DNA of 64,000 nt from NCBI GenBank assembly GCA_027405735.1, contig JAPEHQ010000002.1, forward strand, positions 62,001 to 126,000. Reading direction: 5' to 3'. The stretch is from Mucor racemosus. Taxonomy: Eukaryota > Mucoromycota > Mucoromycetes > Mucorales > Mucoraceae. The notes beneath the pieces were generated by a model. That model had not been told where the DNA came from. It worked only from the letters and a program-made list of their open reading frames with translations, and did not search any database. The position numbers and the translations under genes are program-made. Below are positions 21,345-31,999 of the stretch, in pieces (positions within the stretch are counted from its first letter, which is position 1; every line of letters starts with the position of its first letter).

Positions 21345-24300
21345 TGAGTACCTCGGTACCCATTACAATTGGTTTGTGGAATGCCCGTGGTCTTAGTACC
21401 AAGGTCATTCAGGATGTTCTTTCACACTGTCTATGTTACTCTGTTCTCTTCATTACGGAAACTTGGCTTCCCAAGTCTTCTCTGCTTCCTACTAATTGGC
21501 GTCAAGAGCATGTGTATGGCCCTCGGGGAACTCAAGGCATTTGTTGTCTTGTAAATCCTGATTGCCCTCTCCCTGTTTCTAGGTTAACGGTAGATAGCAT
21601 TTATTCTCTCTCTATTCGGTTAGGTCCTTTGACTCTTACCTGTTTGTATATACCTCCTTCTCTTCCTATTCATGATACTTTACGTGTCTTGGATTCTATT
21701 TCTTTACCTTCCAATTCTTTGATCTGCGGTGATTTTAATGCACGTTTGGGTGACCTAACGGGTGATACTATCACCAATGCTCGCGGTACACAGATGAAGC
21801 GCTGGCTTGCGGAGCATGCTCTAAAAGTCTTTAACGCTGAACTTGCTTTTGCCATTCCTACTTATTACAATTTTAATCCTTCTAGTAATGTTGTAAAAAA
21901 GAGTGTCATTGACCTCTTTATTACTCCATCACCAGCAATTTTTTCTTTACCTTCTATTTCTGTAGAATCTGACCTTTCGTTGGATTCTGATCATCGTTTG
22001 CTTTCTCTGTCTTTTTCTCTAGACCCAGCTTTTCTTGCTTCGTCTGATACTTTTGACTCTGACTGCCCACCTCTTCGTCGACTATGGAATCTTTCTCGTC
22101 TTCAGGAGGCTGATGTTCACCGGCTTTATGTTCAACTTTTTGCACAGAAACTGTTATCTCTTCGGGGAGAAGCTGATCTACTGCTTATCGTCGACCGTAT
22201 TGCTGACCCTTCCGCTACCATTAATTCGTTGAGCAATCGTCTTAATGGCTGTATCTATGAAGCTCTTGATTTATCCATAGGACTTCAACTACCTCGACCA
22301 GCTTACTGGAAGAAGTATTGGAACTCGGAATTATCAGCTGTAGCTGCATACCGTGATGATTGTTACAAACGATGGCGACGTTCCTCTGGAATTGTTAAAA
22401 TCGATTATTGGAATAAACATCGTGATGCTCAATTACGTCTTCGCAAACTCGTGAGAGTTGCTAAACGTGAATCTTGGAAAGCATTTTGTGCCTCTTTGGA
22501 AAGTGATTTTCCTAAAGCAATTTCTAAAATTAAAAATTTGAAACGTAGGCATCAAGCATCTCACACTTTTAGTCACCCTGATGGTCCTGCCTCAGCTGTT
22601 TCTGTCATGGCTTCTCATCTGGCTCAAACTTTCTCTGGTAATTTGCTTCCTACTAGTCGTCCTCCAGCTCCACCTGTATCACCTGCAACTCCTTTTCCTT
22701 TGGAAACCTTTTCTGAATTTGATGCTTGGAATATTGAACATATTATTCTAAAATTGATTCCGATTAGAAAGGCTCCTGGTGCTGATCACATTTGTGCTGA
22801 AATGCTGCGTCCAATTGCTCGCCCTTTAAGTGCTTTTCTCTGTGTCCTGTTTCGCCTTTGTTGGCGTTATTGCTTCGTTCCAGACTCTTGGCGTTCTGCT
22901 ACGGTATTTCCAATATTCAAAAAGGGTGATCCTAAACAGCCTGGCAACTTTCGTCCAATTTCTTTAACATCTGTATTTAGAAAAATTCTCGAAGTCGCTA
23001 TTACACCTCTGTTACAACATTATTCTCCCAAAATTGATATTGCTCAAGGTGGCTTTCGTGCTCGTCGTTCTCCGTTAGATCAGGCTCTTTGCTTACACGA
23101 GCTAATTGGTGCTTATCGCCGAAAAAATGGTGCTTATCCTTATATCTGTTTTCTAGATATTGCGGCAGCTTATGATACAGTTGATCGACGAGTAGTTTGG
23201 GAACAGCTTCGGTTATCTGGTGCTACATCTCCATTTCTTGGTCTAATTGCTCATCTCTTTGAGGATGTTTCCGTTTCAGTATGTATAGATAATCATTCTT
23301 CAAGACCTTTTTCTCTGACTACTGGTGTACTTCAAGGCTCAGTGCTATCTCCACAACTGTACTCAATTTATATCAACTCTCTACCAGATATACTTCGTAC
23401 TATTGCTGCTGCTAATCCTGACACTACTGCTGCTTCTATTAATCCTACAAGTGGATCTCGTCTTTTTGTGAACTCTCTTCTCTTTGCAGATGATGTTGCG
23501 CTCATAGGCTCTCCTCAAGATGTTCAATCTATGCTAACGGTTGCTGCTAACCACTCGGATACTCTTGGCTTTCGCTGGAGTCCCTCCAAATGTGCGGTTA
23601 TTCCTGGTGCACCTCCCGCTGTTACTGGAATTTCAGATACTATTCTACCATTGACACTGTACAACGAGCTTCTCCCAATTGTTACTACTTTTAAGTACCT
23701 TGGAATGCCGTTTGACTATAAAGGTCTTGCTCCCATGGAAATGGTTTCTCTTCGTTCTCCTGGTGCTATCAACACAATGCGAATGCTGAATCGTGTTGGT
23801 GTCAATCGTTCTGGTTTCTCTCTCCTTCTCTGTACTCGAATATACCAAACATTCGTGCGTCCAAAACTGGAATATGGACTGGCTATTACTCAGTTTACCA
23901 GCCATGCCCTGAAAACCTTGGAAGCTGCTCAATCTCGTTGTCTTCGTTTGTTGGTCAGTGGTGGACCAAACACAGCTGTAGCTACTCTTCGCCATATTAC
24001 CAATCTACCCTCTATGGCGGTGCGAACTCAAATTTGTCGTACAAAGTATGCGTTACGTTATGAATCTCTCTCTGCTAATTGTCTACTTAAACGGATATCT
24101 GCTCGTTACCCTGGTGGTCGTATGAATCGTATGATCTTACAAAATAGTTCGTACGTTGCCTACAAGGATGCTATTGCTAATGAAACCTCCAAGATCAATG
24201 TTCGCAATTTTATTCTATCTCGGTATGAACAGCAATTTCTTGATGAAAGGGATATTGCTCTAAATGAATCTGATTCTAGCAAGAAACATCTTGTTGGTCG

Positions 24301-24724
24301 TCTCCTTATGGTCTGTCGTCCTCGTTGGGAAGTTGATCCTATTCTGTACCTGCCTGCTACTCGGTTAGAACGTAGTCGTCTGATTCGTTGGCGTCTTAAT
24401 TTCCTCCCTGGTCGTCCTGTCTCCTGTGTATGCTCACCACATGAATTTAGATATCGTTTCCATTTTGATTACTGTCCTGCCATTCCTGAAATTTTGTTTC
24501 AAAATTTCCCAGTTGTGCCTAAAAATCACTGCTGTATTGATGCTGCTCTGAATGCTCTGCCTACCTCGGTTTTGGATCCTATTCCACTATTTTGGTCTGA
24601 TCTCCTACAAGTTCTGTGGTACATTGAATCTATCTGTAAACCTTCGGCTGTCCTCAAGGAAGAACAAGATGCTGGTACAAAATGGGCTCAGGCTCAAGCT
24701 TCTCTCTGTCTCCGTACTTCTTAA
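21344..24724 (+). CDS. LINE ORF2: endonuclease and reverse transcriptase
   Basis: 1126 aa. The N-terminal apurinic-type endonuclease has LWNARGLS (11-18), TETWL (39-42 region), CGDFNARLGD (128-137) and SDHRLL (215-220), which include the catalytic Asn, Glu, Asp and His positions. The reverse transcriptase has RKAPGADHI, FRPISLTSVFRKILE, QGGFRARRSPLDQ, FLDIAAAYDTVDR, GVLQGSVLSP and the catalytic box LFADD (Asp-Asp at 716-717). After the thumb region the C-terminus has CVCSPHEFRYRFHFDYCP, possibly a zinc-binding cluster. It starts on the A of the ORF1 stop (TAATG). The protein is expected to nick the target and prime cDNA on site. Confidence 0.95.
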   Translation: MSTSVPITIGLWNARGLSTKVIQDVLSHCLCYSVLFITETWLPKSSLLPTNWRQEHVYGPRGTQGICCLVNPDCPLPVSRLTVDSIYSLSIRLGPLTLTCLYIPPSLPIHDTLRVLDSISLPSNSLICGDFNARLGDLTGDTITNARGTQMKRWLAEHALKVFNAELAFAIPTYYNFNPSSNVVKKSVIDLFITPSPAIFSLPSISVESDLSLDSDHRLLSLSFSLDPAFLASSDTFDSDCPPLRRLWNLSRLQEADVHRLYVQLFAQKLLSLRGEADLLLIVDRIADPSATINSLSNRLNGCIYEALDLSIGLQLPRPAYWKKYWNSELSAVAAYRDDCYKRWRRSSGIVKIDYWNKHRDAQLRLRKLVRVAKRESWKAFCASLESDFPKAISKIKNLKRRHQASHTFSHPDGPASAVSVMASHLAQTFSGNLLPTSRPPAPPVSPATPFPLETFSEFDAWNIEHIILKLIPIRKAPGADHICAEMLRPIARPLSAFLCVLFRLCWRYCFVPDSWRSATVFPIFKKGDPKQPGNFRPISLTSVFRKILEVAITPLLQHYSPKIDIAQGGFRARRSPLDQALCLHELIGAYRRKNGAYPYICFLDIAAAYDTVDRRVVWEQLRLSGATSPFLGLIAHLFEDVSVSVCIDNHSSRPFSLTTGVLQGSVLSPQLYSIYINSLPDILRTIAAANPDTTAASINPTSGSRLFVNSLLFADDVALIGSPQDVQSMLTVAANHSDTLGFRWSPSKCAVIPGAPPAVTGISDTILPLTLYNELLPIVTTFKYLGMPFDYKGLAPMEMVSLRSPGAINTMRMLNRVGVNRSGFSLLLCTRIYQTFVRPKLEYGLAITQFTSHALKTLEAAQSRCLRLLVSGGPNTAVATLRHITNLPSMAVRTQICRTKYALRYESLSANCLLKRISARYPGGRMNRMILQNSSYVAYKDAIANETSKINVRNFILSRYEQQFLDERDIALNESDSSKKHLVGRLLMVCRPRWEVDPILYLPATRLERSRLIRWRLNFLPGRPVSCVCSPHEFRYRFHFDYCPAIPEILFQNFPVVPKNHCCIDAALNALPTSVLDPIPLFWSDLLQVLWYIESICKPSAVLKEEQDAGTKWAQAQASLCLRTS

Positions 24725-24986
24725 TTGTATCTCGTTGATCTGCTCCCCCACATTGTGCACATTTAATTAACACAACAAGTGGTCTGGACTGATCTTCCTG
24801 TATTCTCTTAAGATTTATCATTAGCTAGTTTTCTACACTCTTTCTTTTTTTCCCTATTTTGTTTACTAGGGTTTTCATTATCTTTTATCTATTTTCTACC
24901 TTTAGAATATCTTCTAGAAGTCGCAAACAATGTGCCATTGCACGCCTTGCCTATACTTCTCTTTTATAAATAAATAAACTTTAATT

Positions 24987-25001
24987 TACACCAAGAAACC
25001 A
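24987..25001. repeat. Target-site duplication, 3' side of the LINE
   Basis: Identical to 20191-20205; the flanking bases differ on both sides, so the duplication is exactly 15 bp. Confidence 0.9.
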
Positions 25002-25059
25002 TTTCATATTATTGTTTTGCGCTAAATTTAATAAATATCAATTACACATATATTAAGCA

Positions 25060-25429
25060 CACTGCAACTAAAGTCCGTTTTCCTCGTTTTCCCTGCAGGT
25101 AGTACGTCCAATTTTTTTTTTAGTATAAAGAAAATTATGTAAGCAATGAAAAAATTTGAAAACATTGTAATATAATGGTAATATTTTCAAAATGAGCAAA
25201 TAAAAAAAGGTTTAAGAATAAAGAGAGCCTGTAGAAAGCATAAAATATTGAATAAAACGTTGGAGTATGCATGTAATATGCGAGTTCCATCACCATAATA
25301 TGAGCGTATTACTACACCGTATTCCACTGTAAGATAATATGTTCGTATTACCATTTACTGAATACGGAGGTAATATGTTCGTTTTACCATGCGTATTCCC
25401 TGCGTATTCAGTGGGAATTAGTTGCAGTG
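25060..25429. mobile_element. Possible MITE with CACTGCAACTAA ends
   Basis: Ends are exact 12-bp inverted repeats, CACTGCAACTAA and TTAGTTGCAGTG, 370 bp apart. The interior carries repeated GTATTAC/GTATTC words. Similar ends (CACTGTGAATAAA near 25453, CACTGCGACTAAA at 49945) begin the larger repeat Z. No clear target duplication was found. Confidence 0.45.
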
Positions 25430-26380
25430 GCAGCGCTAGCTAGAAGCCGCCGCCACTGTGAATAAATTCATTAATATCTCGTTTTTCCCGCAGGGAATAC
25501 CTCTATATTCTTTCAATGGTAGAGCAAATGCTGTAAGAAGTCAAAAAGTAATAAAAACTTTGCTTGTCTCTGAGAAACAATTCAACTTATCTTCTACCTC
25601 TATTATATTAAATAACAAGTAACTTAGTAGGTGTAAGTTGCAAAAAACTTGCACCGCGACTCTTAATGGTTCTTTCTCTTAGAGAAAGGTTCTCGAACGT
25701 AAGGAGATGGTTCGAAAGTAGGGGTAATTAAAGTTGGAAATAAACTTATAACTATAATAATTTATACAATTAGAAGTGAAAAAATAAATGTTCCTAAATA
25801 TATAATTATTTTAATTTGAATCGTTCTTCTCTGGGTAAATTTTTAAAAAATAAAATTTTCTCTGAAATTCCGAAATACCCACCACTTTCTTTTTTAAAAA
25901 ACATAAAAACAGTTTATAAGCAAATCTTTTTTTGAATAGAAAATACCAACATGTATTTGAATATAAAGAAGAATAGTATATTTTGAAATTAAATGAATGG
26001 CATCATAGTATATGTTTTATTTTTATAAATCCTTTAAAGTTTGTGATTTTGTAAACTTTTTTTTCGAATCCGGTTGTACCAACGTACACTTTTCAAGTTA
26101 AATCCCGTTATTAGTGGCTAATGTTGTATGTTTTATTTCATACTTTACATAAAACAAGCTTTGAAAAATTAGTAATACAGTATAACCTTAATTTTTGTAT
26201 GAAATCTCGATACCTGCATCTCATCAAAACTGCTTGAAATATTTAAACAGCCGCTTCCGGACTGTCCGGTAATTTTTTTTTTAGAAATTTACAGCTGGAA
26301 AATATTATTAAATTGTCGTGTCCGGAGATTGTTCGGCATTTTTTTGGAGGGGTGACAATTAGCAAAAATGTGGATTACAC

Positions 26381-26886
26381 TGTTTAGGATAGACTAGATT
26401 AACGGGAATTATGGATTACATAATGGAAATAGAATAGATAGCATCATTCATTTTAGAGTTATAATGGATGGTCCAGACTTGATCGTAGATGCGGGGGATA
26501 TGATAAATGATGCTGTAAACTTTATTTCAACATTGGAAATAGGTATGAGGGGTTTTGTGGCAATTAACCCAAGGGTTGGGATATTCTTTAAGAATCAGCC
26601 AATTAGGAATAGGTATGGGACATTCTACATGAGCTGATACTTGATGTAGAAAAATTTTAAAGTCTATTGTTCGACCAAGAATATTCTTTATATACTTATC
26701 TTTAGATCTCTTGCTTTTACTGGTTCTGGTCAACCTAGATATCCATCCTATATCCGCGCTCCTAAAACATATAAATACAAGATCCATTATACATTTGATT
26801 AAATCTCATTTTTCTAAAGAAATATACGCAATAAATATATTGAATTCTGATTTTAATTCTTAGTCGTTATTTCGTATATCTAAACA
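26381..26886 (+). mobile_element. Solo LTR inside repeat Z (family Y relative)
   Basis: 506 bp with ends TGTTTAG...CTAAACA, flanked by TACAC and CACAC (4 of 5 match). The other Z copy reads straight through this point (50610-50625), which serves as an empty site. The first 20 bases (TGTTTAGGATAGACTAG) resemble LTR Y read on the minus strand. The 86-aa open frame inside it has no recognisable features. Confidence 0.65.
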
Positions 26887-27034
26887 CACACATTTAATTT
26901 ATGATAAAAAGAACACCTTTTTTTAAAACCACATTCAGAAGTTTATAAAAGAGATAAAAAGAATCTATAAACCTAATTTCTTTTCTTTTCTTTTAATTTG
27001 AAATTTTTAATTTGTCAGAGCTGAAAAAGTAAGT

Positions 27035-29385
27035 ATTGCAGTGGAATTACATACTAAAAACGCTTGATAAAAATAAAACAACCTAAATTTCAAGTGTCGC
27101 TCATAAAATATGATGCCACTTGAAATGTGAACAACGATAATAAACAAACGCTTCAATTGAACACAATAACAAACGCATGCTAAAAATATGAAATACCCTT
27201 TTTGAACCATACATGTCGTGTAGATGATAGCACCCTTGATCACGGCGCAATCAATTACACAAATGACATATATATCAAAACAGGATTCTATCCAAATCAA
27301 TAATGATAATAAATAAAGATATCAATTTAGTCAACTACTCATCTATATCGTAGTTGCACTATCAATATAAATAAGATTCAAGCATATAAAAACTACCCCT
27401 TAAAAATCAAGGTTACATAAAATAGATATAACAGAAATAAACAAAAACAACCATTTTCCAAAAGGTCGATATTGTCACACTTGACATACAATCCCTTATG
27501 GTCAATGCTCTATACAATTTACCCCTTAAAATATCAAATCAATAACAATGTACTCAAAACTGGAAGATTACTAAATATACATCCATTCAAGTCTGATGGT
27601 ATCCAAGTTCTCCAAATCACTATAAATACCCTCATACTTTTCAATTATTTTAACTCTTGAGAAATCTTCTGTAATAAAAACTTTAGCTGATTATAATTGT
27701 ATTTCTACTGCTTTTATTTTTATATTTTTTTTTATTTCAGTAAATAACTTCGTAATTTACTGCAAGTATGATAGTAGTTCTGCTTTTGATTATAGTTCTT
27801 ACACTATTTTATTAGGTTGTCTCTATGGCCTCCTGGATGCGCTCACGCAAGAACATCCAAAAAAAAATGGCCTATATAATGAGCACATCGATGGTTCAAG
27901 CGCTTAAATTAGCATATAATTGCAGGAAAAACAGCCAAAAATGTGCTCAAAAAATATTAAACATGTGCAAAATAGCATGCGAAATGCTTTGATTTTATTT
28001 CATAGATTTATAATAAATGCTTTTTTATAATATATAATAATATTTTGTGATTATGCTATAGTAGTAGTACATCAATCCATGTAATGCATGAATAACTTAA
28101 TTGAATCAATCTTCATACATATTACAATACGAACAACGTTTAACTTCACGCAGATGACTGAATGAATTATGGTAAAAATTACTTTTTTAAAAGTTTTCAA
28201 TGTCTCAAAATATAATATATCAGTTACAGAAAGTATTAGTTTTGATAAAACTTATTAACATTTTTTTGTTAAAATAAATGAGATATAGCAGTTACATTAG
28301 TATTGAATAAATATATATAAGACACTAGAAATAAATAAAAAATTCGACAGTCGATAAATTATAAAGGATTTAAGTTGAATAATAATTACTTGTGTGATTT
28401 TCAATTCATTTTGCTACTAAGCTTGTTTCATGAAAAAGTCTTTTTATTTTTACAAACAAATTAAAATCATTGAATAAACCAACTTTTATATTTATTTACT
28501 GTATAATTATACCTATTAAATATCGTTGCCATTGTTACGCCAGGAGATTATATCAATCTCAAAGCTAAAATATGTACTAAATCATTTAATAAAAATAAAG
28601 GAAAACTGTTATAAAATGAAAGAGCACACTAAAACTAAAGAACTTTATTATAAGATCGAACCATCTTCTTTTATATTCACATTCTCTAATTATATGACCT
28701 GTTTAAAGGAGTCTATTTATATATATTTATATATCCAATCAAGTCTAGGTGACACACACTAGTTCCATATTCCTGCATACACGGAGCTTCATAACATAAT
28801 ACACAGCAATGTAGAACTTAACATATCAAACTGTGTCGTAATCTTAACCAAGGAATGCACCCAGATCTGTGGATGCAACAGCCATAATAAAAAACGTCTT
28901 CCGAATAGAGCAAATAGAACAACAGAGTTTTATTTAAGATGCAATAAATTTTCTGTATATTAGCATTGTCAAAAATGTAATATTCTTTACACAGAATAGA
29001 AATTAAACAAATACTACTAGCATATGGAAGTATAAAAAATGTTCAGCAAAAAAAAATAAAAAAGGTTCGAGAGAAGAAGAAAAAGTCCAAACGAAAAAAA
29101 AACTAAAACGTTTAAAAGTAAGCAAATAAAGACCACGCATTACGGCCAAACGTTTCTGCATAATAATGAGATTATGTTTGAAAACTCATTTTAAATATTT
29201 TATAAAGCAATTTATTTCTTTAAACAGAAAGGTTTTGACAAATCAAAAACATATGATACTTTCACTACAACAATAAAAACACAAGATACTGTAGATGTGT
29301 TTTTTAAACCACTAATCCAATTAAAAAAAACATAAAAATTTTAAGAATTGATGGAGAACTCTATAAATGTTATTTTCATGCAAAA
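27035..29385. other. Gene-free interior of repeat Z, unique to this copy
   Basis: Very AT-rich. Only short chance ORFs are seen. An inverted-end candidate begins at 27823 (see findings). Confidence 0.4.
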
Positions 29386-30893
29386 GATAGTTACTTTAAA
29401 ATATATTTGATCATATTAAAAGCAAAATAAAATATATGGGCAAGCAAATACTATTTTTGCAAACTATTTCAAAAAATTGCATAGAAATCTTTCAAACTGA
29501 TTGAAAAATTATCCTTAAAGCATCATTCAGAATACAAATTTTATGAACGTATTTAAAATCAAAAGAATATAAGCCAATAGATGAGCATGCTTCAATTCCA
29601 TATCAAAACAAATTATAAAAAAATTCGTTAAATACATGGAGAAAAATCCTTTAAATATCGTTGCATTTGTATTTTGTATCATTATTGTGAACATGAAATA
29701 TATTGCATAGCGGTAAATTTCATTAAATATACATAACAAATTTTTCTCCTTGTTTCTTCTTTGACTATTAGATTTGGTACAAATATACTACAATCCAAAA
29801 GGGAACTTAAAGTTTTTTCAAGTTATCAATGTGTGTATTATAGCATAATACAATTTGTGAGGTTCTTTATGTAAACGGAAATAATTTTATATGTATAACA
29901 GTGGCAAATACTTTATAGCAGCAGCAGTTATGTATTACACAAATCGCTTTCAATATTAACCTATATCAACAGGTGAGATTACATCGAAAACAAAGACAAT
30001 CATAGTGATGGTATAATTTAAATCAAAAAGTTATATATTATTGTGTAAATATAGCAAAGGGACAAAAAAAAAAGGACAAAAGGGTAAGCTAGACTTTAAC
30101 TGAGTGAGAAATCTACCGCTTATATGGCAATTTATTTTTTTGACTTGGTAATATAATGGTGTATTAAGATATAGTGCAATCAAGTTGTGTATCGATATCA
30201 AAAATATATTTTAGTAGTGTGTCAAAAAGCAGATTGGCGTAAAACATTTGGATTTATTAGTGTGCAATGATTTTTACATGCAAGACGCAATAGCAGAGTA
30301 TGTGCAATCAATTGAGACTTTGTATATAATATTTATCTCCTATGCATTATTTTCACTTTGAAATAAAATAATGAAGTTCTTTTAAAATGAATAGTAGCAG
30401 ACAATTACAGTACTTGCTATATTCCTGCGGCTATTTGTTGGGCGATAAACATCGCACTATCGCATTATTTCTCTTTTCCTTTGGTGCAATCATTCTTATG
30501 CACAGTAAATTTAAGTCTGTTTGATCAGTGACATTGTTATATATATATAGATAAAAATTAATACAAGTTTAACTAGAGACTAAAACTTATTTTTTTACTA
30601 ATATAATTTTAAACGAGTCTAATAAATGAGAATATATTTGAACGACAAGAAATCTTGGCGACAAGCACATTTTGTACAATGTCTCAGCACAAATCTTCAT
30701 GGTATGAATAACTTTTTCACTTAGTTCAATTTGTAGGTATATTAACCGAGAAATTATAGTAGTGTATAGCGGAATATCTGAACATCAAATTTAAATGAAG
30801 TACAAATAAACGTTCTTTGAAAAGAACATCGACGGGCTTATGAGCGCATTCATTATGAAGTTTCAAAATTTTAAATTTTTGACGATGTATATA

Positions 30894-31053
30894 GGGTGGC
30901 CAAAGTATTGTCGGTTTTTTTTTGTCGTTTTTTTCAAAAATTTGTCGAATTTATGAAAAGGTGATATTTGTGCCTATCTAATGAATACAAGAAAATGTAA
31001 TTTTTTGGAAAAAAAAAATCGACAAAAAAAAACCGACAATACTTTGGCCACCC
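30894..31053. mobile_element. Tc1/mariner-type MITE with 34-bp perfect inverted ends
   Basis: 160 bp, bounded by TA on both sides. The ends begin GGGTGGCCAAAGTATTGTCG and are identical inverted for 34 bp, including a run of nine T. The TA duplication and the GGGTGGCC(A)AAAGT end are typical of Tc1/mariner derivatives. The interior of about 90 bp is non-coding. The perfect ends suggest recent amplification. Confidence 0.85.
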
Positions 31054-31254
31054 TAATATACAGTATTTCCAAATTTTGGACAAACATAATAATAGCTCAC
31101 ACTAAAAAAGCTTGTAATTAACCAAGCAAAAGGATTCTATCATCAAAAATACTACCATTTTCTAGCTTTTTATTAATAGACTTTTCAGTCAAATCTGAGA
31201 CCCTCTTATATGAGCGCATCGATGCGCTCTGAGAGCATTAAGGAGGCCATAGTG

Positions 31255-31940
31255 ATGAAACTTATTTGCTTTGAAATACTCTATAACATGTCTCAGTATG
31301 AAAATGTGTACAAAAAAAAATCTTTGGTTTAACATAAAAAAAAGACGTGTATACCCTCATCGTAAATCCTGAATTCGAAAAAAATATTGACAAAAACTCC
31401 TTTTCTCGATGAAAAATGCAGCTAGAAAGATCATTAATGGCTAGATCGGTAGATAATTTTGCAGCGCATCATTACAATTACTTTGATTTAAAATATATTT
31501 ATAAAAAGTAATGTGTATCGTCAAAAAACCTTTAAAATTTCAATTCTGTTTTATGCAAAATTTAATATGAAACATTTTTCTGAATTTTATTTAGATAGAT
31601 GCAGAATCCAAAACTGTGCAAAAAATATTTAATACATTAGTTAAACTTACTTTGTAGTTCATGAGTAATTAAACAAATATGATTTTTGGGTCATTTTCTG
31701 TTCAATTTGACAACCCGATTTTGAAGCTCAGTTATCGTAGGTTTTAAGCTATAACGTGAACTATTATTTTGATTATCTCGATGAAAAAGCAATATTTTTT
31801 TGCTGAAAGAAAAGTGCAGAGTAGCTTTCAGTTGGATCTACAGTATCTTGTGAACACAAAAAATTAACATCTTAATTTTGGTGGCTGATTTTATAATTGG
31901 TTTTAGGTCAAATTTTGGTCAATGTTAGGACATTGGACTT
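31255..31940 (+). repeat. Repeat family R, copy C (partial)
   Basis: Carries the GTATACCCTCATCGTAAATC, TTTTCTCGATGAAAAATGCA and AAAGTGCAGAGTAGCTTTCA blocks of the other R copies, but lacks the first third of the repeat. No ORF survives. Confidence 0.65.
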
Positions 31941-31999
31941 ATATTCTGGTATCAATCATTTTATTTTCGGACAGATATCAATGGCTCATAGAGGGAAGG

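Larger units (their letters stand above)
20206..24986 (+). mobile_element. Complete non-LTR retrotransposon (LINE) at a tRNA-Val gene
   Basis: A 4.78-kb element bounded by an exact 15-bp target duplication. It has a 236-bp 5' UTR, ORF1 (20442-21344), ORF2 (21344-24724) overlapping by TAATG, and a 262-bp 3' UTR ending in ATAAATAAATAAACTTTAATT rather than a long poly(A). Both ORFs are intact and base composition is GC-richer than the surroundings, so the insertion is probably young and may be active. The ORF2 layout (apurinic-type endonuclease, reverse transcriptase, no obvious RNase H) fits the LINEs widespread in Mucoromycota, including those named Grem-LINE1 around Mucor centromeres; that assignment is inference. 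Confidence 0.92.
25450..30530. repeat. Repeat Z, long copy
   Basis: The segments 25450-26375, 26905-27035 and 29385-30530 match 49943-51890 in order. The short copy lacks the LTR at 26381-26886 and the 2.35 kb between 27035 and 29385. Shared landmarks are CCGCTTCCGGACTGTCCGG (26251-26269 and 50488-50506), TTTGTCAGAGCTGAAAAA, and GGCGATAAACATCGC near the end. There is no long ORF, so Z is a non-autonomous element or decayed transposon. Confidence 0.7.

Noticed and set aside
20733..24000. Minus-strand ORFs within the LINE
   Set aside because: They are shadows of ORF1 and ORF2.
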